NCBI GenBank assembly: GCA_030062745.1
Contig: CP099840.1
Span: 33,073,101-33,137,100 of the forward strand
Direction of reading: 5' to 3'
DNA length: 64,000 bases
Source: Capitulum mitella
Taxonomy: Eukaryota; Arthropoda; Thecostraca; Pollicipedomorpha; Pollicipedidae
In this document: positions 41,501 to 55,356 of the stretch, in pieces
Layout of the letters: each line of letters starts with the position of its first letter
Position numbering within the stretch: position 1 is the stretch's first letter
Translations under genes and position numbers: made by a program
Notes under the pieces: generated by a model
Databases searched by the model: none
Seen by the model: the letters and a program-made list of their open reading frames with translations, nothing else
What the model was told of the DNA's origin: nothing

Positions 41501-42363
41501 ACGCAATAAAATCTTAACATTATACGAACTATGAAAGTTTTGACAAAAACGTCGCTGCAGTTTAGCAACAGTTGTGTGTTTTAAAGGCTCCATCTAAAAT
41601 GGAACAGGTTAAATATGACCCTCGTTATATGCCGCGTTTTCTACGTCGTAACTAAACTGTGTTTCACTGTGCTGATCTAATGTTGTATCCTGAGTACTGT
41701 TAAAGTAACAGGACACAGAAGAGTGGTGAATAATATCACTCATCAGTCACGACTTCAAAGGCACAGACGACCAAATCAGTAATCAGGCATGCAAGCCTAC
41801 GAACAACGTGCTATACACGCCACAACAGACCGAGTCTGGTGCAGTATACAGCCGCTACAGATAACGAAGTATGCCAGTTCCTCCGATGTCTGTTCTGGGA
41901 AGCCGTCGTGCGCGGTGGTGATTTCATGCATGATGCATCATGTTGAACTGGATAATAATGACCACAAAACAACGCTGCGGAAAACTTCCAGAAGTCCGAA
42001 TCAACCTGATATTTCACAGGCATGGCTGGCGGCGACTTCGGGAAAAGGCGTATGGCTTCACAAAGGGCTATGTTTCTCACAAAACATTCGAAAACGCGAT
42101 CTACACCGGCGACGGGCCGCATTTTCGGCACACCTTGCAAAAGTAACAGACAGTTATCACTGTGAAACAACTGCTCCCACAAGACTGCCCTACTCGAACT
42201 CTGCGCCAGTGAACTCTGGCTCACCTCTCGCGGCCCTCTGCGATACGTAGACGACCACCCACCGTACCGCGGCCAGCACGTGCCGGCGCGGTGCTCGGGT
42301 CACGAGGGGTCAGCCGGCGGGGCGGCAGCCGGCGGCCGGCTCGGCGCGAGACTGCGTGGAGTC

Positions 42364-42397
<34 letters not shown>

Positions 42398-45300
42398 CGG
42401 GCGCGCGCGCACCCACGCCGCCGCCGCTGATCAATAGCGCGCGCGCGGGACGCGGACACGCCGACAGACAAGACGGAAGCCGCGCGACTCAGCAGAGGAA
42501 GCGACGTGGCCCGGCCGTCCCGCTGGGCCCCTCAGGCCGCTCCGGAAACGGCCCGAGGCGGCCGTCGACGCCGCCAGAACGGGCGCCGCCGCGCCGGGCG
42601 GCCGGCCGACGCCGTCCGTCGCCGAGACCGGCGGCGCCCGCTCGGCCGGCGGCGGCGAGGAAGCGCGACGAACGACGCGACGGAAGATGAAGGGCAGAAG
42701 AATAGCAGGAGAACGCCTCGGGCCCGGACGAGACGGGGATCGACGAGCGTTTACATCTGCATTCCAGTGTTTGTCGAAGGCGGACGTTGATGCACACGGT
42801 TGCCGAGGCGACTTCCTTGTTTCGATTGCCGTTTCGTTGGGGAAAACTGGCTGGATAAGCACGGAGCGTTCTGAAGACAGTTTTTCTCTGCAGAGAACTG
42901 CTCCCAGGGACCGGCTCTTCGGACGTCTCGCTTGGCGGGCCAGCACACATCGCGCTGCCTTTTTAATGACAGCAGGCCATTCCGGTCGCCGCGGGGCTCG
43001 TAGGTGTCGGTACCCGCTTACAGATAGACCAGCTTCGCAGCCAAACCGACGGGACGTTTTCAGAGCCGGAGATGGTAAAAAAAAACTAGTGCTCTTTCCC
43101 ATGCCACAACGCAGACGTAATGACAAAGATCCCCATATTATGTGTTGGCGGCTATCCGTTCGTCCTGTCTGACTGCGTCGTCGGTTTTCGGCACACGATG
43201 AGAACACTTCATTTGGGTTCAGTGCTGGGTATCCTGATCGGTCCGCGAACATACGTCATTTTGTGAAAAACTGCTTCAAATGCGCCAGGACGTATCGCTA
43301 CGAATGTACGAAAAAGGTTACACAGAAATATCAGAGCGTTCAATAAAGCTCCACGACAAGCAGGTTTCATTAGCTTGATGGCAAACATATTTTTGCGGCA
43401 ACACTTTGGTGCCATGCAATCTAAGCAATCATAGGACGAAAATGACAGCGTGGTTTTGCCAGGCGTATTGTTGCTGATTAGGGCCACCAATCCCCGCAAA
43501 ACTGATCATGTAACATTAATGGAATAATTCCAACCAGCACTCAGCTGCAAAAATAGCCACACAGACGAACGCACTGGAGCGCTGTACCAGACCGGCCGCC
43601 GTGGCACAATAGAGGTCCCGTACCAGACCAGCCACCGTACCACTGTAGAGGCCCTGTACCAGACCGGCCACCGTACCACTGTAGAGATCCTGTACCAGAC
43701 CGGTCCCCGTACCACTATAGAGATCTTGTGCCAAACCGGTCACCATACCACTATAGAGTTCTTGTACCAAAAAAGAAAATCACAGTACCTCTGTTCTCAG
43801 TCCCAGTCAAGACTGACAATAGAGAAAAGTGCTGAATGGAGATCCTGTACCAGACCGGCCACCGTGCCGCTGTTCTCAGTACCGGTCAAGACTGACAACA
43901 GAGAGAAGTGCTGGATGGAGGTCCTGTGCCAGACCGGCAACCGTGCCACTGTTCTCAGTACCGGCCAGGACTGACAGCAGAAACGTGTGCTGTAGGTCAG
44001 AGCAGACAGTAACGAGGCAATGACGTCTGCTGCGCACGGCTCCGGACCGCCGACGGCCCTACTGCGTAGCGAGGCTTCGGCCAGAGGCCGCGCACGAGCT
44101 CGCTAACGGACGAGACGGTTAGGACCGGAGGCACGCCACGGCTTCGACACGGCCACCGCCACTGTCGCCCGTGACTGCGCTGTCTCACCAAGCAGACGCC
44201 GCAACAGAAAATGGCACCAAACTGCACGTCGAGGATCCTGAACTGTTCGGAGTAAAAATCACTGGCTTTCATGTGCCGTAAATCGACATGAGGAATCAGG
44301 GTTTTAGTAAGCAAGGGACTGGCAAACTACGCGGACGGCTGTTCAGTTAAAGCGTCCGAGTCGCATTTAAAGTTCCAGATGCAAAAAACACTGAAATGAA
44401 CCGTATGTCACTCCTGCTTAGGCTGCATTTGACGTTCGATGCGAGCCATTCTTGCAAACAAACACGTGGGTACTTCACTCAGAGGTTAATACTCGATTTA
44501 TCAACGTCAACTTAAGGGCCATTCGGGTCGGGTTACTCAAACATCTTTTCAGCCATGCGGGTACAAACTCATTTTGGTCAGACATCGATACACCGGCGAA
44601 AATGACTCACCTTCGTCACGACAACGCTCCAACGTATCCACACAATCTGGCGAGTGAGTAATGGCGCCAATCTTCCGCACTCGCGTCCACTTTATCGGCG
44701 TCGGAGGGAGAAGCGGGGCCCGCTGATACGTCAGGTAAACCCCGCGGCTGCCGTGATTGGACGTCAGGAGCAGCCGTCGGCAGCGGTCGGAGCGGGGCCG
44801 GCGCTCTCTCTCGCCGACCGGCGCAGCTGCGACGCCGCGAGCAGCCGGCCGCCACCAACACAAGCAGTCTGCTCCTACTCAGCGGCCGCCCGCCGCCCCT
44901 GCACGACCTTTAAACAGGGGCGCGCCCAGGTGCCGACGGCGGGCGGCCGCGGCCGAGACGCGCCCTGTCGGTGCGTCGGCCGGGGACCCGGCCGCGATCT
45001 CCGCCCCCTGCCGGCGCCGCCCCCCGCGCCGCCCGGCCTGACTCCGCCCCTGACACTGTCACACTCCGGCGCTGAGTCATACCCGGCTCGTCCTTCCCGA
45101 GCCGGGCGGGCGGCCGGCCGGCCGGCGGCCGCGGCCGTCGGCTGGCCGCGCGGCCGCCGGCCGGCCCGGCCCGGCCGTGCACCTGGTGCCGGCGAAGCGC
45201 CGACACGCGCCCGCCGGCAGCCGGCCGGTGACGCGGCCTTCACGCACGCCTTCCGCTTACTCACGGCTGCCGGCGCGGCCCGGCGGCGGCCGCGGCGTCC

Positions 45301-48300
45301 TTCGCCGTCACCGGCGAGCCGAGCCGTTCTGGCGGCGCGGCTCCGACGGACCGCTCTCGTCGCGCCCCGCCCTCGGCGGCGCGTCCTCGGGGCTCGCTCG
45401 TCCGTTCATTCATCCCGCAGCGCGGTCGCCAAGCGGCCGGCGCCGGCGGCCGCGGCCCAGGGCCGCTGACGGCCCCAGCGCCGCGCTCCGCCGCTGCAGA
45501 ATGCGCCCGGTCTGCGGCCCGGAGGCGGCTCCGCGTGCAGAACAAAAACCCAATCGGCCGCTCGGAGCGCGCCGGGCGGCCCTGGCTGTCGGCCGCTGGC
45601 AGCATTTGATGGAGAACCAACGCCGTACCGATCTGTGTGGGGACCTCTGCGACACGGGCTGGAGGGTAGGTGCCGAAGTCTTAGGGGGAAGGGATGACAG
45701 GGTGAGAAACGAAGAAGGATCTGCGAGAACTAAAGCGGGGGACAAACGAAAGGGAACGCAAGAGATAAAACGTAAAATAGCAAATGTCTGATGAGGTAAA
45801 GGGAAGTAGTTTGAAAACGACAATAAAAAAGAATATCAGTCAATGGAAGGTTACCACAGAAAGAACGAGAAAAGGTGAGCAATAATAATACTCGGAAAAG
45901 AAAGTACAAATGAGGATTCCAAGAGTCGGGAGAAAGAGAGAGAGAGAGAGGTGGTCGACCTCTTGCTCAGTCGAGACGTGACTCATACCTTGGCCGACTG
46001 CACAAGAAAAAGCGGCTCGGACCGCGGTGGCTCTGTATAAGGCAGCCGGCCCGCGCGGCGCCGGGTCGGGGCCTGTGTCGGGTCGGGCCTGCCGGAGCCG
46101 GTCGGCAGGTGTCGAGGCGAGGCGCCGCGTGCCGCCCGGCCTCCCAATATGGCACCGCTGTGGGCCGCCGCCGCGCCCGGACGCCACCTGTTGCCGCTCG
46201 TACGCCGTCGGCCGCCGCCGCAGCGCGCGTGCCTACGGCCACCGCCGCAGGGCGAGCTGCGGCCGACGGGAGACGGCGCAGGATTACTGCCTCTGTCAAG
46301 AGATGAAGCGGGAAGCCGGAGTCGGACGTGCTAAGCCCCTCCGGCTGGCCAGATTGCTCTGCATAAGAGAGGTGGGCTCGAGATGTTGGGCAGACGGTGA
46401 AAGATATCGCTCCTCCCCTAGCGCTGAGCGATCCCGCTCTCCCTGAGATACTGACTGGCATCACTTCCCCGGTGGTAGTGCTGGCGGGTGAATCGGATCT
46501 GCACGGCGTCACGTGATCGTTCACGGCAAACACGTCCACAGCGGGAAGAAGTCCACAGAAGAGGCTGGGGTGGATGGAAGCCGGGCCAGAGACGCTGAAC
46601 GCAGCGCGGTTGCCTTGTAGAACAGAGAGGTGACTAAATGTTACCTCTCTATAGCTCCAGGTGTGCGCCGCTGAGACTACATACAACTGGAGTCGAAATT
46701 CAAGCAAGATTGACAGGAAGAACTGGAATCGCTGCACAACGTCACTAGACGTTGCGCAGCGCCAGTACCAAGGTTTGCCGCTCACACCGCCAAATGCTTC
46801 AATTCTGGGTGCGACTGAAACAGAGGACCTATACAATAATGGCATAGCTGTATTGTAGTGTCACCGGGCTGCGAGGTCCGCTGATTTTCAACACACCCAG
46901 CGTCTGGAAACGTCCCCAGCCTCGAACGACTGTTTCGGGAGCGGTCCGGTCGCTCGTATCTCCGTCTGGGCCTCCGCAGTTTTCCGTCGTCAGCACCGTA
47001 CCGGGTCGATCCCTGGCAGTGATTGGTCTGCGCCATTCGCGAAGCTTACGCCCGGCGGGCGGGGCCCCATAAATCCTCCGTGACGTCACACAGCCTTGAG
47101 CGGGCATATTGGCGGCGAAAAACTCAGGGAGGCTGGTGGACGCGACCGCGGCCTTTCGAGGCGAGCGCGCCGGCGGCGTCCGATCCAGTCAGGCGGGATC
47201 TCCGGATCTCCGGGTCTCCTAGGACGTCGGATCTGGCCGTCGAACACCGGTTCGCGGGACAGAGGGCCGCAGCTGCGTGGTGTTCCCGACTGGTGCTCAG
47301 TACCAACGCCAGCAGCTGCGTGGTGTTCCGATCGGTCTGTACAAGGACAGACGCCGAAAGCCTGGCGGTATTCGGACCAGTGATCAGGAACGGCATCGGC
47401 ATCTGCCTGATACCCGGACTGGCACTTCGGACGCACATCTGCAGCTCCGTGGTACACAGGAGTACGACGCGCAGGGCGGGCGCCTGCGTTTGTGTGGTAC
47501 GCGGGCGGAGCGAGGAACTCGAGGCAGGCGCCGCGGCACTGCCTCAGACAAAAACCCAACGACTGAGCTTCGTCTTTGGGTCCAGCTCAGACTTCCGTGA
47601 GGGAATTTGCCGGCGCGGAGACGCCGGCAAGAGAGGACAACTGGTTTTCCGTTGAGGCAAAAGGAGCCGTCGGAGGTTCGAAGGTCACGCATAACATGAC
47701 AAACAAGCAGACGGCGCCGAAAACACAGACGGTGCTGAACGCCTGATGCTCAGACATTAAGACACCATCATTTGGAAATCAGACCGGTTTCTGCTGCTTC
47801 CGGCGAATAGGGATCAGGTTATATACGTGTTCATCTAGGTAAACCAAGACATTACGCAATCAATGATGTGAATTATCTTGACTTCCAAATGAGACTATCT
47901 TGACGGCTATTGCCGTGCTATCATACGACGTTGCCAATCATCCGAGCCGCAAATAGCAGCACGGCATAGCTGAGTTTGCAATGTGTGAAACATGACTGTC
48001 TCGAACTTTGATCGTGTACAAGCGAAACTTATGATACCTCTAAACGGGTTTAAATAACTGCTTTCCTAAACACAGCAAGGCCATGCAACAGAGTATTTTC
48101 GAGCTTTACCACGGGAAAGATGGCTGTTGGTTCAGTCCACGCATCCAAAAAAGGAAGCTTCTCACACTGTTACTCAAATAGTAGGTACAGGGCTAACCAA
48201 TGTTGGCATTGCCAAGACAGCGATTCTGTGAATAGAGCTGGGTCGTTAAGTTGGCGAGACTAGATAAGGCGCCCGTGTGACCTTCGCAGGCTGTCCTATA

Positions 48301-51300
48301 TATAACGACAGAATTCACACAGACACTGGTGGATGCAGACCATGCGATGAGAAGGGGCCAAATGTCCATCCCTGTGGCCAAAACTACGTCTAAATGTTTA
48401 TTTGCAATCGGACTTAGACCACTCTGTCTCGCCATTTTCGACAATGAACGTGTACATAAACAAACCTTTGTTTCAAAAACAGAATATATAGAATGTCTGC
48501 ACGAGAAGTGGGGACCAGAAGGCACGCTGAGCCCGGATTTTTCAACGATAGGGACATGGCCCCTCGTCCCCCTCCCCGGATCCGCCAGTGCACATGAACC
48601 GTGGTATATCAATTTTGATGGCAGTGTGATGCGACTATCTCTAGTTAATGTCTGGCGTAACGACGATGTGAAATAAATCAGTGCGATTCATGGCCGACAT
48701 GACGTAGGTAGAATCCAAGGGATTTATGGTGATGTTCAATGCAATTTTTTTACGAACGTCCGACTGAGATTGAACACATCGCACCCGCGAAGTAGGAGTT
48801 TGCGGGATGGAACGTCAGATACTTCAGAATCAGATACGGGATGGCGAATAGCCCGATGTTCATTCGAGAAAGGAATGATCGAGCAGTCACCTTCAAGATG
48901 GACAGACATCAATGGAATGTGAGGATGTGGCAGGCGCAGCGGCGGACAGCGACAGTCGGTGTGCCCCTGAGCCCCAATTGTCCAATCAGTCAACAATCAA
49001 GGAGCTGCCTCTGGCGAAACGACCTGTTTCATTAAAACAAATGATTTCGTAGCCCATGAAACGCGCACATTCTTCCATCTACGTGGCCATGCCAGCTTGT
49101 ATCTCATTCGCCTTTACAGTACTTCAGGGCCGCACAGTAACGTAGCCACAGGTGGGTCAGAGGGGTCAATTGACCCCTATTCCTTTATGGTCTCGAAGAC
49201 AGGAAGATTTTTATAATGAAAAAGAAAGGTACTGTCATTCTAAAAATGTCCAGGGATGCTATTTATCACGTTCAATTTCCCAATGTTCGCGATAAAATGA
49301 TAAGATACTAAAACCAGTGTCAAACCTTTTTTGCCTTGATGTTCCCGTTAAGTAAATCCTAGCTACGCTATTGGGGTCACGGTAGCGTTACCACAAGTGT
49401 GTCTCAAAAGATGTAAATCGGGTAAGGTGTCACAACAGCATACTGTTCTGTGCACGGGACGAATGAAGACTGCTGGGCGGTCATCTGTACCCCAGTCGTC
49501 TGTGCTGTAGGACGGCCCTAAAAAAATGTCTGAGGAGGACTTTGTAGGACAGAACCGGCAGTCCCCCCCCCCGCCTGAAACCCATCACCACCAGCAGCAC
49601 CAGACCCACCATCAGACCCAGAGCTGACGTCGAAACCGGGCGGGATTGGCCCGGAGGAGACGCAAGTAATCGCAAGCGAGGCCGGCGAGCTAAGCTGTCA
49701 AGGAAACTGAATAATGACGTGATCGCCGAATAGCTGACAGCCTGGGCCGTGAGGAGCATGGACATATACGGGAGTGCTGAGCTCCCGACAACTGAAAACA
49801 ATACTGCCAGTAAGACATTTTGTGGGTGCATGACAAGCAAGTCCTATTTCTTTGCTGTCACATCATATGTTTTCCTTGATGCATTTCGCAGTACAAAAGG
49901 GTACTTATCGATCTTTTTCAATATTTTGCATCTGAAGAATTAAAAGTTCAAACGTGACGTTTGAACGTGTCCACGGCATTGTTCCTAGCCGTTTCTGAAT
50001 GACTGATAAAGGCATTCGCGGAAAAATAGGTCTAAGAGAGAAAACATGACTCGCGAAATAGTTACGCGGAGCAAAGAGTTTGCAAGGCAATGCGTCGCAA
50101 ATGAAAATATATAACATTTAAGGGACTGAGCTATCTTATAATTGAAACTTTACAATTCAATGTCCAGTAGTTGCGTGCTTTTTTTCTCGTTGAAGTACGG
50201 CTCCCGGCCTTCGGCTCTCACTCGTAACAAAACGGAACGTTCTGAACACACCAATGAACGAATAAGACGCCTTGTCAGGCGCACGACGAACAGGTCTTTC
50301 TACGTTCCTATCTAAATTTTGGAAGTACGTTGTTCAATATTCTTTGGCACATTACTTTCCCTTTGTGCACTTCGCGACAGAAACGGATATTTATCAACTC
50401 ATTTCAGTATTTTGAACCCCGAGAAACCTCAAATAAAAGCGTTGCGAGCGGAAATAGTACTGTTTAGTGAATACTGCACAGTTCGAAAACGCCGGTGACA
50501 AACAGACTTAAGAGCAAAAACAACGGTCTTGCAGTATCTGTGTGGACGAAAAACGTCTCAAGCTGACACGATAGAAATGCATAAAACGTAAAAAACGTCT
50601 TCTCGTGAAAACTTCGCGATTTGGTACAAAGCACTTGCAAAGCTATTAACCTTAAGAAAACGCTTCGACAGGGCCGGGCCGGGGCAGCCGCTTAATTTCA
50701 CTTTTTTCAACTTGTTGAAGGAAGACTCACGCCTCGGCCTCGCCCGTGGTTGGTTTGAATGGTTTGTCTGAGGTCAGTCGCATGGCCTTGACAAGACGCT
50801 CGAGAAAAAATAAGTCATCACCTGCAAAAACTACCCATATCTGGACGCATCTGGGTATCATCGTTACTGTTTTGCACTCTAGTCGCACAAAATGTACTGT
50901 GCAATTCAGCCCCATTTGCAGTTTATTGAGAGCAGCGGACAAAATTCGTGGAAAGACGTTGCAAAATCCTTATCGTATCGTAGCATTAGCAGGCGTGCAT
51001 GATATAGGATGCAAAACAAGAGACGCCTTGGAGTTTCGCAAAAGACTTGGTTACCCTGCTCAATTCTAAACTACAGCTGCGTGACTCACAATTCACAGAA
51101 CACAAACACCGGAGTAAATTACCCGACGACGCAACGTCATCGATTTGGCCAAGGCGCCATATACCAGGTACAGCAATTCGGCGATTTGACCGTTCCGTGG
51201 CATAGGCTCGCAACGTCAGTGATACCCAGGGGCGCTGCCAGCATTGTTTTAAAGGGGGGAGTTGAAATCATTAATCATAAAACACTGAAATCATACGAAA

Positions 51301-54300
51301 ACAGCCTGCTGGGGAGACAATGTGCAATGACTTTCACGAAAAATCGAGCCCAAGGGGGCCTGGACCCCGGAGCTCCGGACTCCCGGGCCCCCAGGCACCC
51401 CCTTTGGCTGCGCTAGTGGTGATACCCACCTCACCCTGGCCGCTGAAAGGATGACACCCACCCTGGATTTGGCAATCACCATGGCCTCTTGTAGGTGGTG
51501 CAGAAACGTTAGTTCTGCCGTCGGCCGATAGGTGACAGCACAGTAACAGCTTACCCGGATAACCCATGACCGCGGATCGCAGAGTTCCGGACCCCCAACC
51601 GTGCTTGAAGCTGTCAAGATTGATGTGACCATCTTTTGGACCAAATGGAATTTATCTTTGAAGCCTGCATTTTTCGAGACCCTGAGGCGTTTTCTCTCTT
51701 CGACTAACGCACGGAGGGCCCTCAAGGCGACGTAGCTCGGAGTGCATGCACGAATTCGAGAATCGAGAGGACGGACCTAGTACGCCAGGAAGGAACACAT
51801 TGGCTTGGCTTGGTGCGGTTTTTCAGGAATGAAGTATTTGATACAATTATTCACGTACAACAATTTTAAGACATCTGCTTGCTAGAATAGAAATTAAAAC
51901 AAAGATACTTCTGGTGCGTTATGATACGGGCTCACTACACCTATGTTTTAGCCCTAAGCCAGCTATGCTTGATTTCCGGCTGACATTGCGAGAGCTGCCA
52001 GTGACCATATATCTCCCAGGGTATCATGTGTTGCAATTAATATCTGTTAAAAATGGAAAGTTCGTAAACATATAATGTAGTTTAACATTCCCAAGCAGTC
52101 AATATTCGAGAGGCTATTGGTATCTGTTGCGCCTTGCGTGTTCACATATTTCGGAAGGCAGTTCGTAATGCAGTTCCACATATACGCCCAGTACAGACCG
52201 TGAGCCATAAATGTTTCAGCTATCAAAGCAGTCTCTTCCTCAGCCGGATCCCGCACTTGCAGTACCCGTGCCCGACCATCAGCAGGCCCCCCACCCCCGG
52301 CCCGGCCGCGGCGACGGCCGCTCGGTCCTCAGGGGCGCCGGCCGGGCTGTACGGCCGCGGCGGTATGTGTCGGGTGCGGCCGGCCGCCGCCGCCGCCGTC
52401 CGCTTATGGCAGCGGCCGACGGCCCCCCGCCCTGACAGACGTCCCGGTCCGGCCCACCGGCCCCGCAGCGGCGCGTCCCGTCACCGGGCCGGGTATAGCG
52501 GGACGACACAGGACACGGCGGGACACGGCGGGGCACGGCAGGACACGGCAGGACACGGCGGGACACGGCGGGAAACGGCGGAACATGGCGGGACATAACG
52601 GGATAAAATGGTATACAGTGTTACACAATGATATACGCCGGACGAATGGGGCCACCACGGGACATAACGGGACGAACGGAACAAGAAAATGTCGACGCAG
52701 GACATAGCGAGACCCAGCGGGACACAGCGAGACATGGCGGAACATGGTAAGACCCAGCCAGACAAAGCGGAGCACGGCGAGACAGGACCGAGTACCGTAC
52801 CGCGGTATGCAGTACGGTACGCCATTGAAGAAGCCGGAAGATGGAAAACCATGCTCACATGCCAGCTGACCGGGCACAGCGACAACGGACGGGAACGGAC
52901 GATGAACGGAGCGGCCGACGGATGATAACAGAGGGCACGAAACCCGAAACGGAAATACCGAGAACCAGGCGAGAATACTACCCAACTAGCCACAGCATCA
53001 GCAGCATTCCACGACGGAGAACTTGACGGGTTTGCATTTCGTATTTGGTGTCAATTCAACGCTGATACCCTAAACGCATCATTCGTGCCGACCTTGGCAG
53101 TCTAGTCCAATCATTGTGCGTGCAGGCCTGCAGTCGGCGGCTCCAGGCAACAAGGGACGAAAATTATCGCCTACAATCCACCGAAAGCTTTCGAGTCGTC
53201 CGCTATTGAGACGCGTGGTAGTCATTAATCCCCGACCAAATATGGCTGTCGACTGCCGCTTTGACGGCGAGGCATCCTCACGTGCTCGGCCTACAGCATC
53301 ATCAGAAACCAGCCATCAGGGCGGCCCGCTCCAGGTTTTGGCAGCGGAATCGAAATGGCATCTTAATGCACCTCCTTACAGGACGTTACGCGTGGGAGTC
53401 GGAAACATGATCATCAGACCTCAGGGCCCAGCAGAGGCCCATTGGCATCACCGGAAGGTCTGCTCCAAGGATGTCACTAAAAGAACGCCTCTTAATTTGA
53501 CGGAGATTAAATACAGATGCTTTAATAGGAGGTCAATGACGAAAATTTGAAGAACGCAGACAGTAGATTCACACGTCTGATCCGCCATTATCGTAATAAA
53601 AATTGGTGGGATCTGTGCGTCTGGAGCCACTCTGTCTGGCCTGCCTCAGCGCATAACGACCTCCAGTCCAAAAGCCACAGCGACCTCTTGATCAGGGCCA
53701 CGAGGGATGGATCACGACAGTCCCTTAGCACCACAAGAGGTGACGGCAGCTGCTATTAAACGGCTCCTCTGCAGTCGCGCAGTCTTGTCTTCCACACGGC
53801 GGTGAGGGGAGCGTCCGAGGAATACGCGAGGCCGTTCGTCCGATCCTCGTTCGAGGAGCCTTGAGGCCGTACGTCCGATCCTCGTTCGAGGAGCCTGCGA
53901 GGCCGAGCGGTGGCGTGCGGTCTGCCGGCGCTGCTGGACGTCAAATCACCCTGTCAGACGGACACTGTCGGCCGCCTGCAAATTATTGATGAACAGCTGA
54001 ACTACCGGGGCTGAGATCGGCCATCTGCCGAGCAAAACGCGCCGAATTAGGACGTGATGGACGCTGGGAAACGAGCTGGTGCCATATGTGGAGCCCGCTG
54101 AAGGCGTGCCCCTCGCTCGCGTCGAACGCGCCGCAGGTGTGCGGAGATACGCCGCTGCTAAGGCATTCAGCCAGCGTAGTGTTCGCTGCTTACGGGATTA
54201 CATCCGCAAGCGCCTTGGAGCGGCCCAGGTCCGACATTCTTCGGAAGGAGATTGTTGCGCACGTCTGGACCGACCAGCCATTGCGAGAAACCCGACCACG

Positions 54301-55323
54301 TTGAAGCGCCTGTATCGCAACACAGCCAGCGGCGGACCACGACGTGGCGGCGGACTGCGCTGTGATGCCGTCTGTGAAGGCCGACTCCCTCCGCCGAGTC
54401 GCCACTCGGCCGTGACTCAGCGTGTGCCCCCGGCCGTCATCGATAGGTAATTCGGCCGCCGGTTATGGCGGTTCGCCGCCCCAGGCCCGCCGTCTACACG
54501 GCTCCGACAATGGTGCTGGACGGCGGCCGCCAGAAGACGGCCTTACGGCGGACCTCCACGCCGCCGCCGCCGGGGTGGCAGACGGCCGATGCTCCTACCG
54601 GCCAATTACGCAAACGGGAATTTACGCGTGCCGCGTGTCTGCCAAGACAGACCACAGATTGCTGCGCCAGCTGCGAGGTTGATGTTTGTGTCAGAGGTCT
54701 GCTCGACAGGCCGGTGCAGCTGAGGAGAGTGGCGTATTTGAGTGCTATAAAAAGGAAACACGGACGCAGTGACGAGTGAGATTTCCGGTCCTTTACAAAC
54801 AGCCGGTATAAAGAGCCAAGTCCGGGCCGCTCCCCGAGCGAACTCGTGCGGTATTCAGCGCACATCCTGTGCGGCTTTGTGCCCAGTTCGGGGCCCGGCC
54901 GAATGAATGGGTCAGCGGTGCCGGCTCGGTCGGCCGACGTCTGCGGCCGGCCGGTTTTTGACGCCGGCCGGGACCGGTCGGACGGGCCCGGTTTTCACGC
55001 GACACGTGCTGGCGGGCAGCCGCAGCTGGCCGTGCCGCCGGCCGGTCGGCGACCGCTCCCGTTTCGGCGGCCGATATCGGGGGACACCCCATTTACCGGA
55101 CCGAGGTACAGCCGCTGCCGCCGCCGGCCGGGGACAAACAGCGGCGACCGGCCGCCGGGGTCGAGCCCGACCGGCCACTTTCACTGCGCCGCCGGCGGCG
55201 GCGGCGGCGCACGTGGCGATAAAGACGCACACGCGCCGGCCTCCGCCCTCACGCCCGGCCGGCCGGCCGCGGGCGCGGAGCGTCCTTCGGTCGGCGGCCG
55301 CCGAGTCGGCCGTTTGAGCTGCT

Positions 55324-55356
<33 letters not shown>

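Noticed and set aside
42431..43252. 273-codon minus frame as another SHB-like exon
   Set aside because: GC-rich open frame without family motif or convincing splice pair; exons 1 and 2 already join in phase.
44654..45791. Long plus-strand frames in a CpG-rich patch
   Set aside because: Several frames on both strands are open at once, as expected at very high GC; no domain seen.
46000..46845. 292-codon minus frame
   Set aside because: No recognisable motif, crosses CpG-rich low-complexity sequence, no supporting splice structure.
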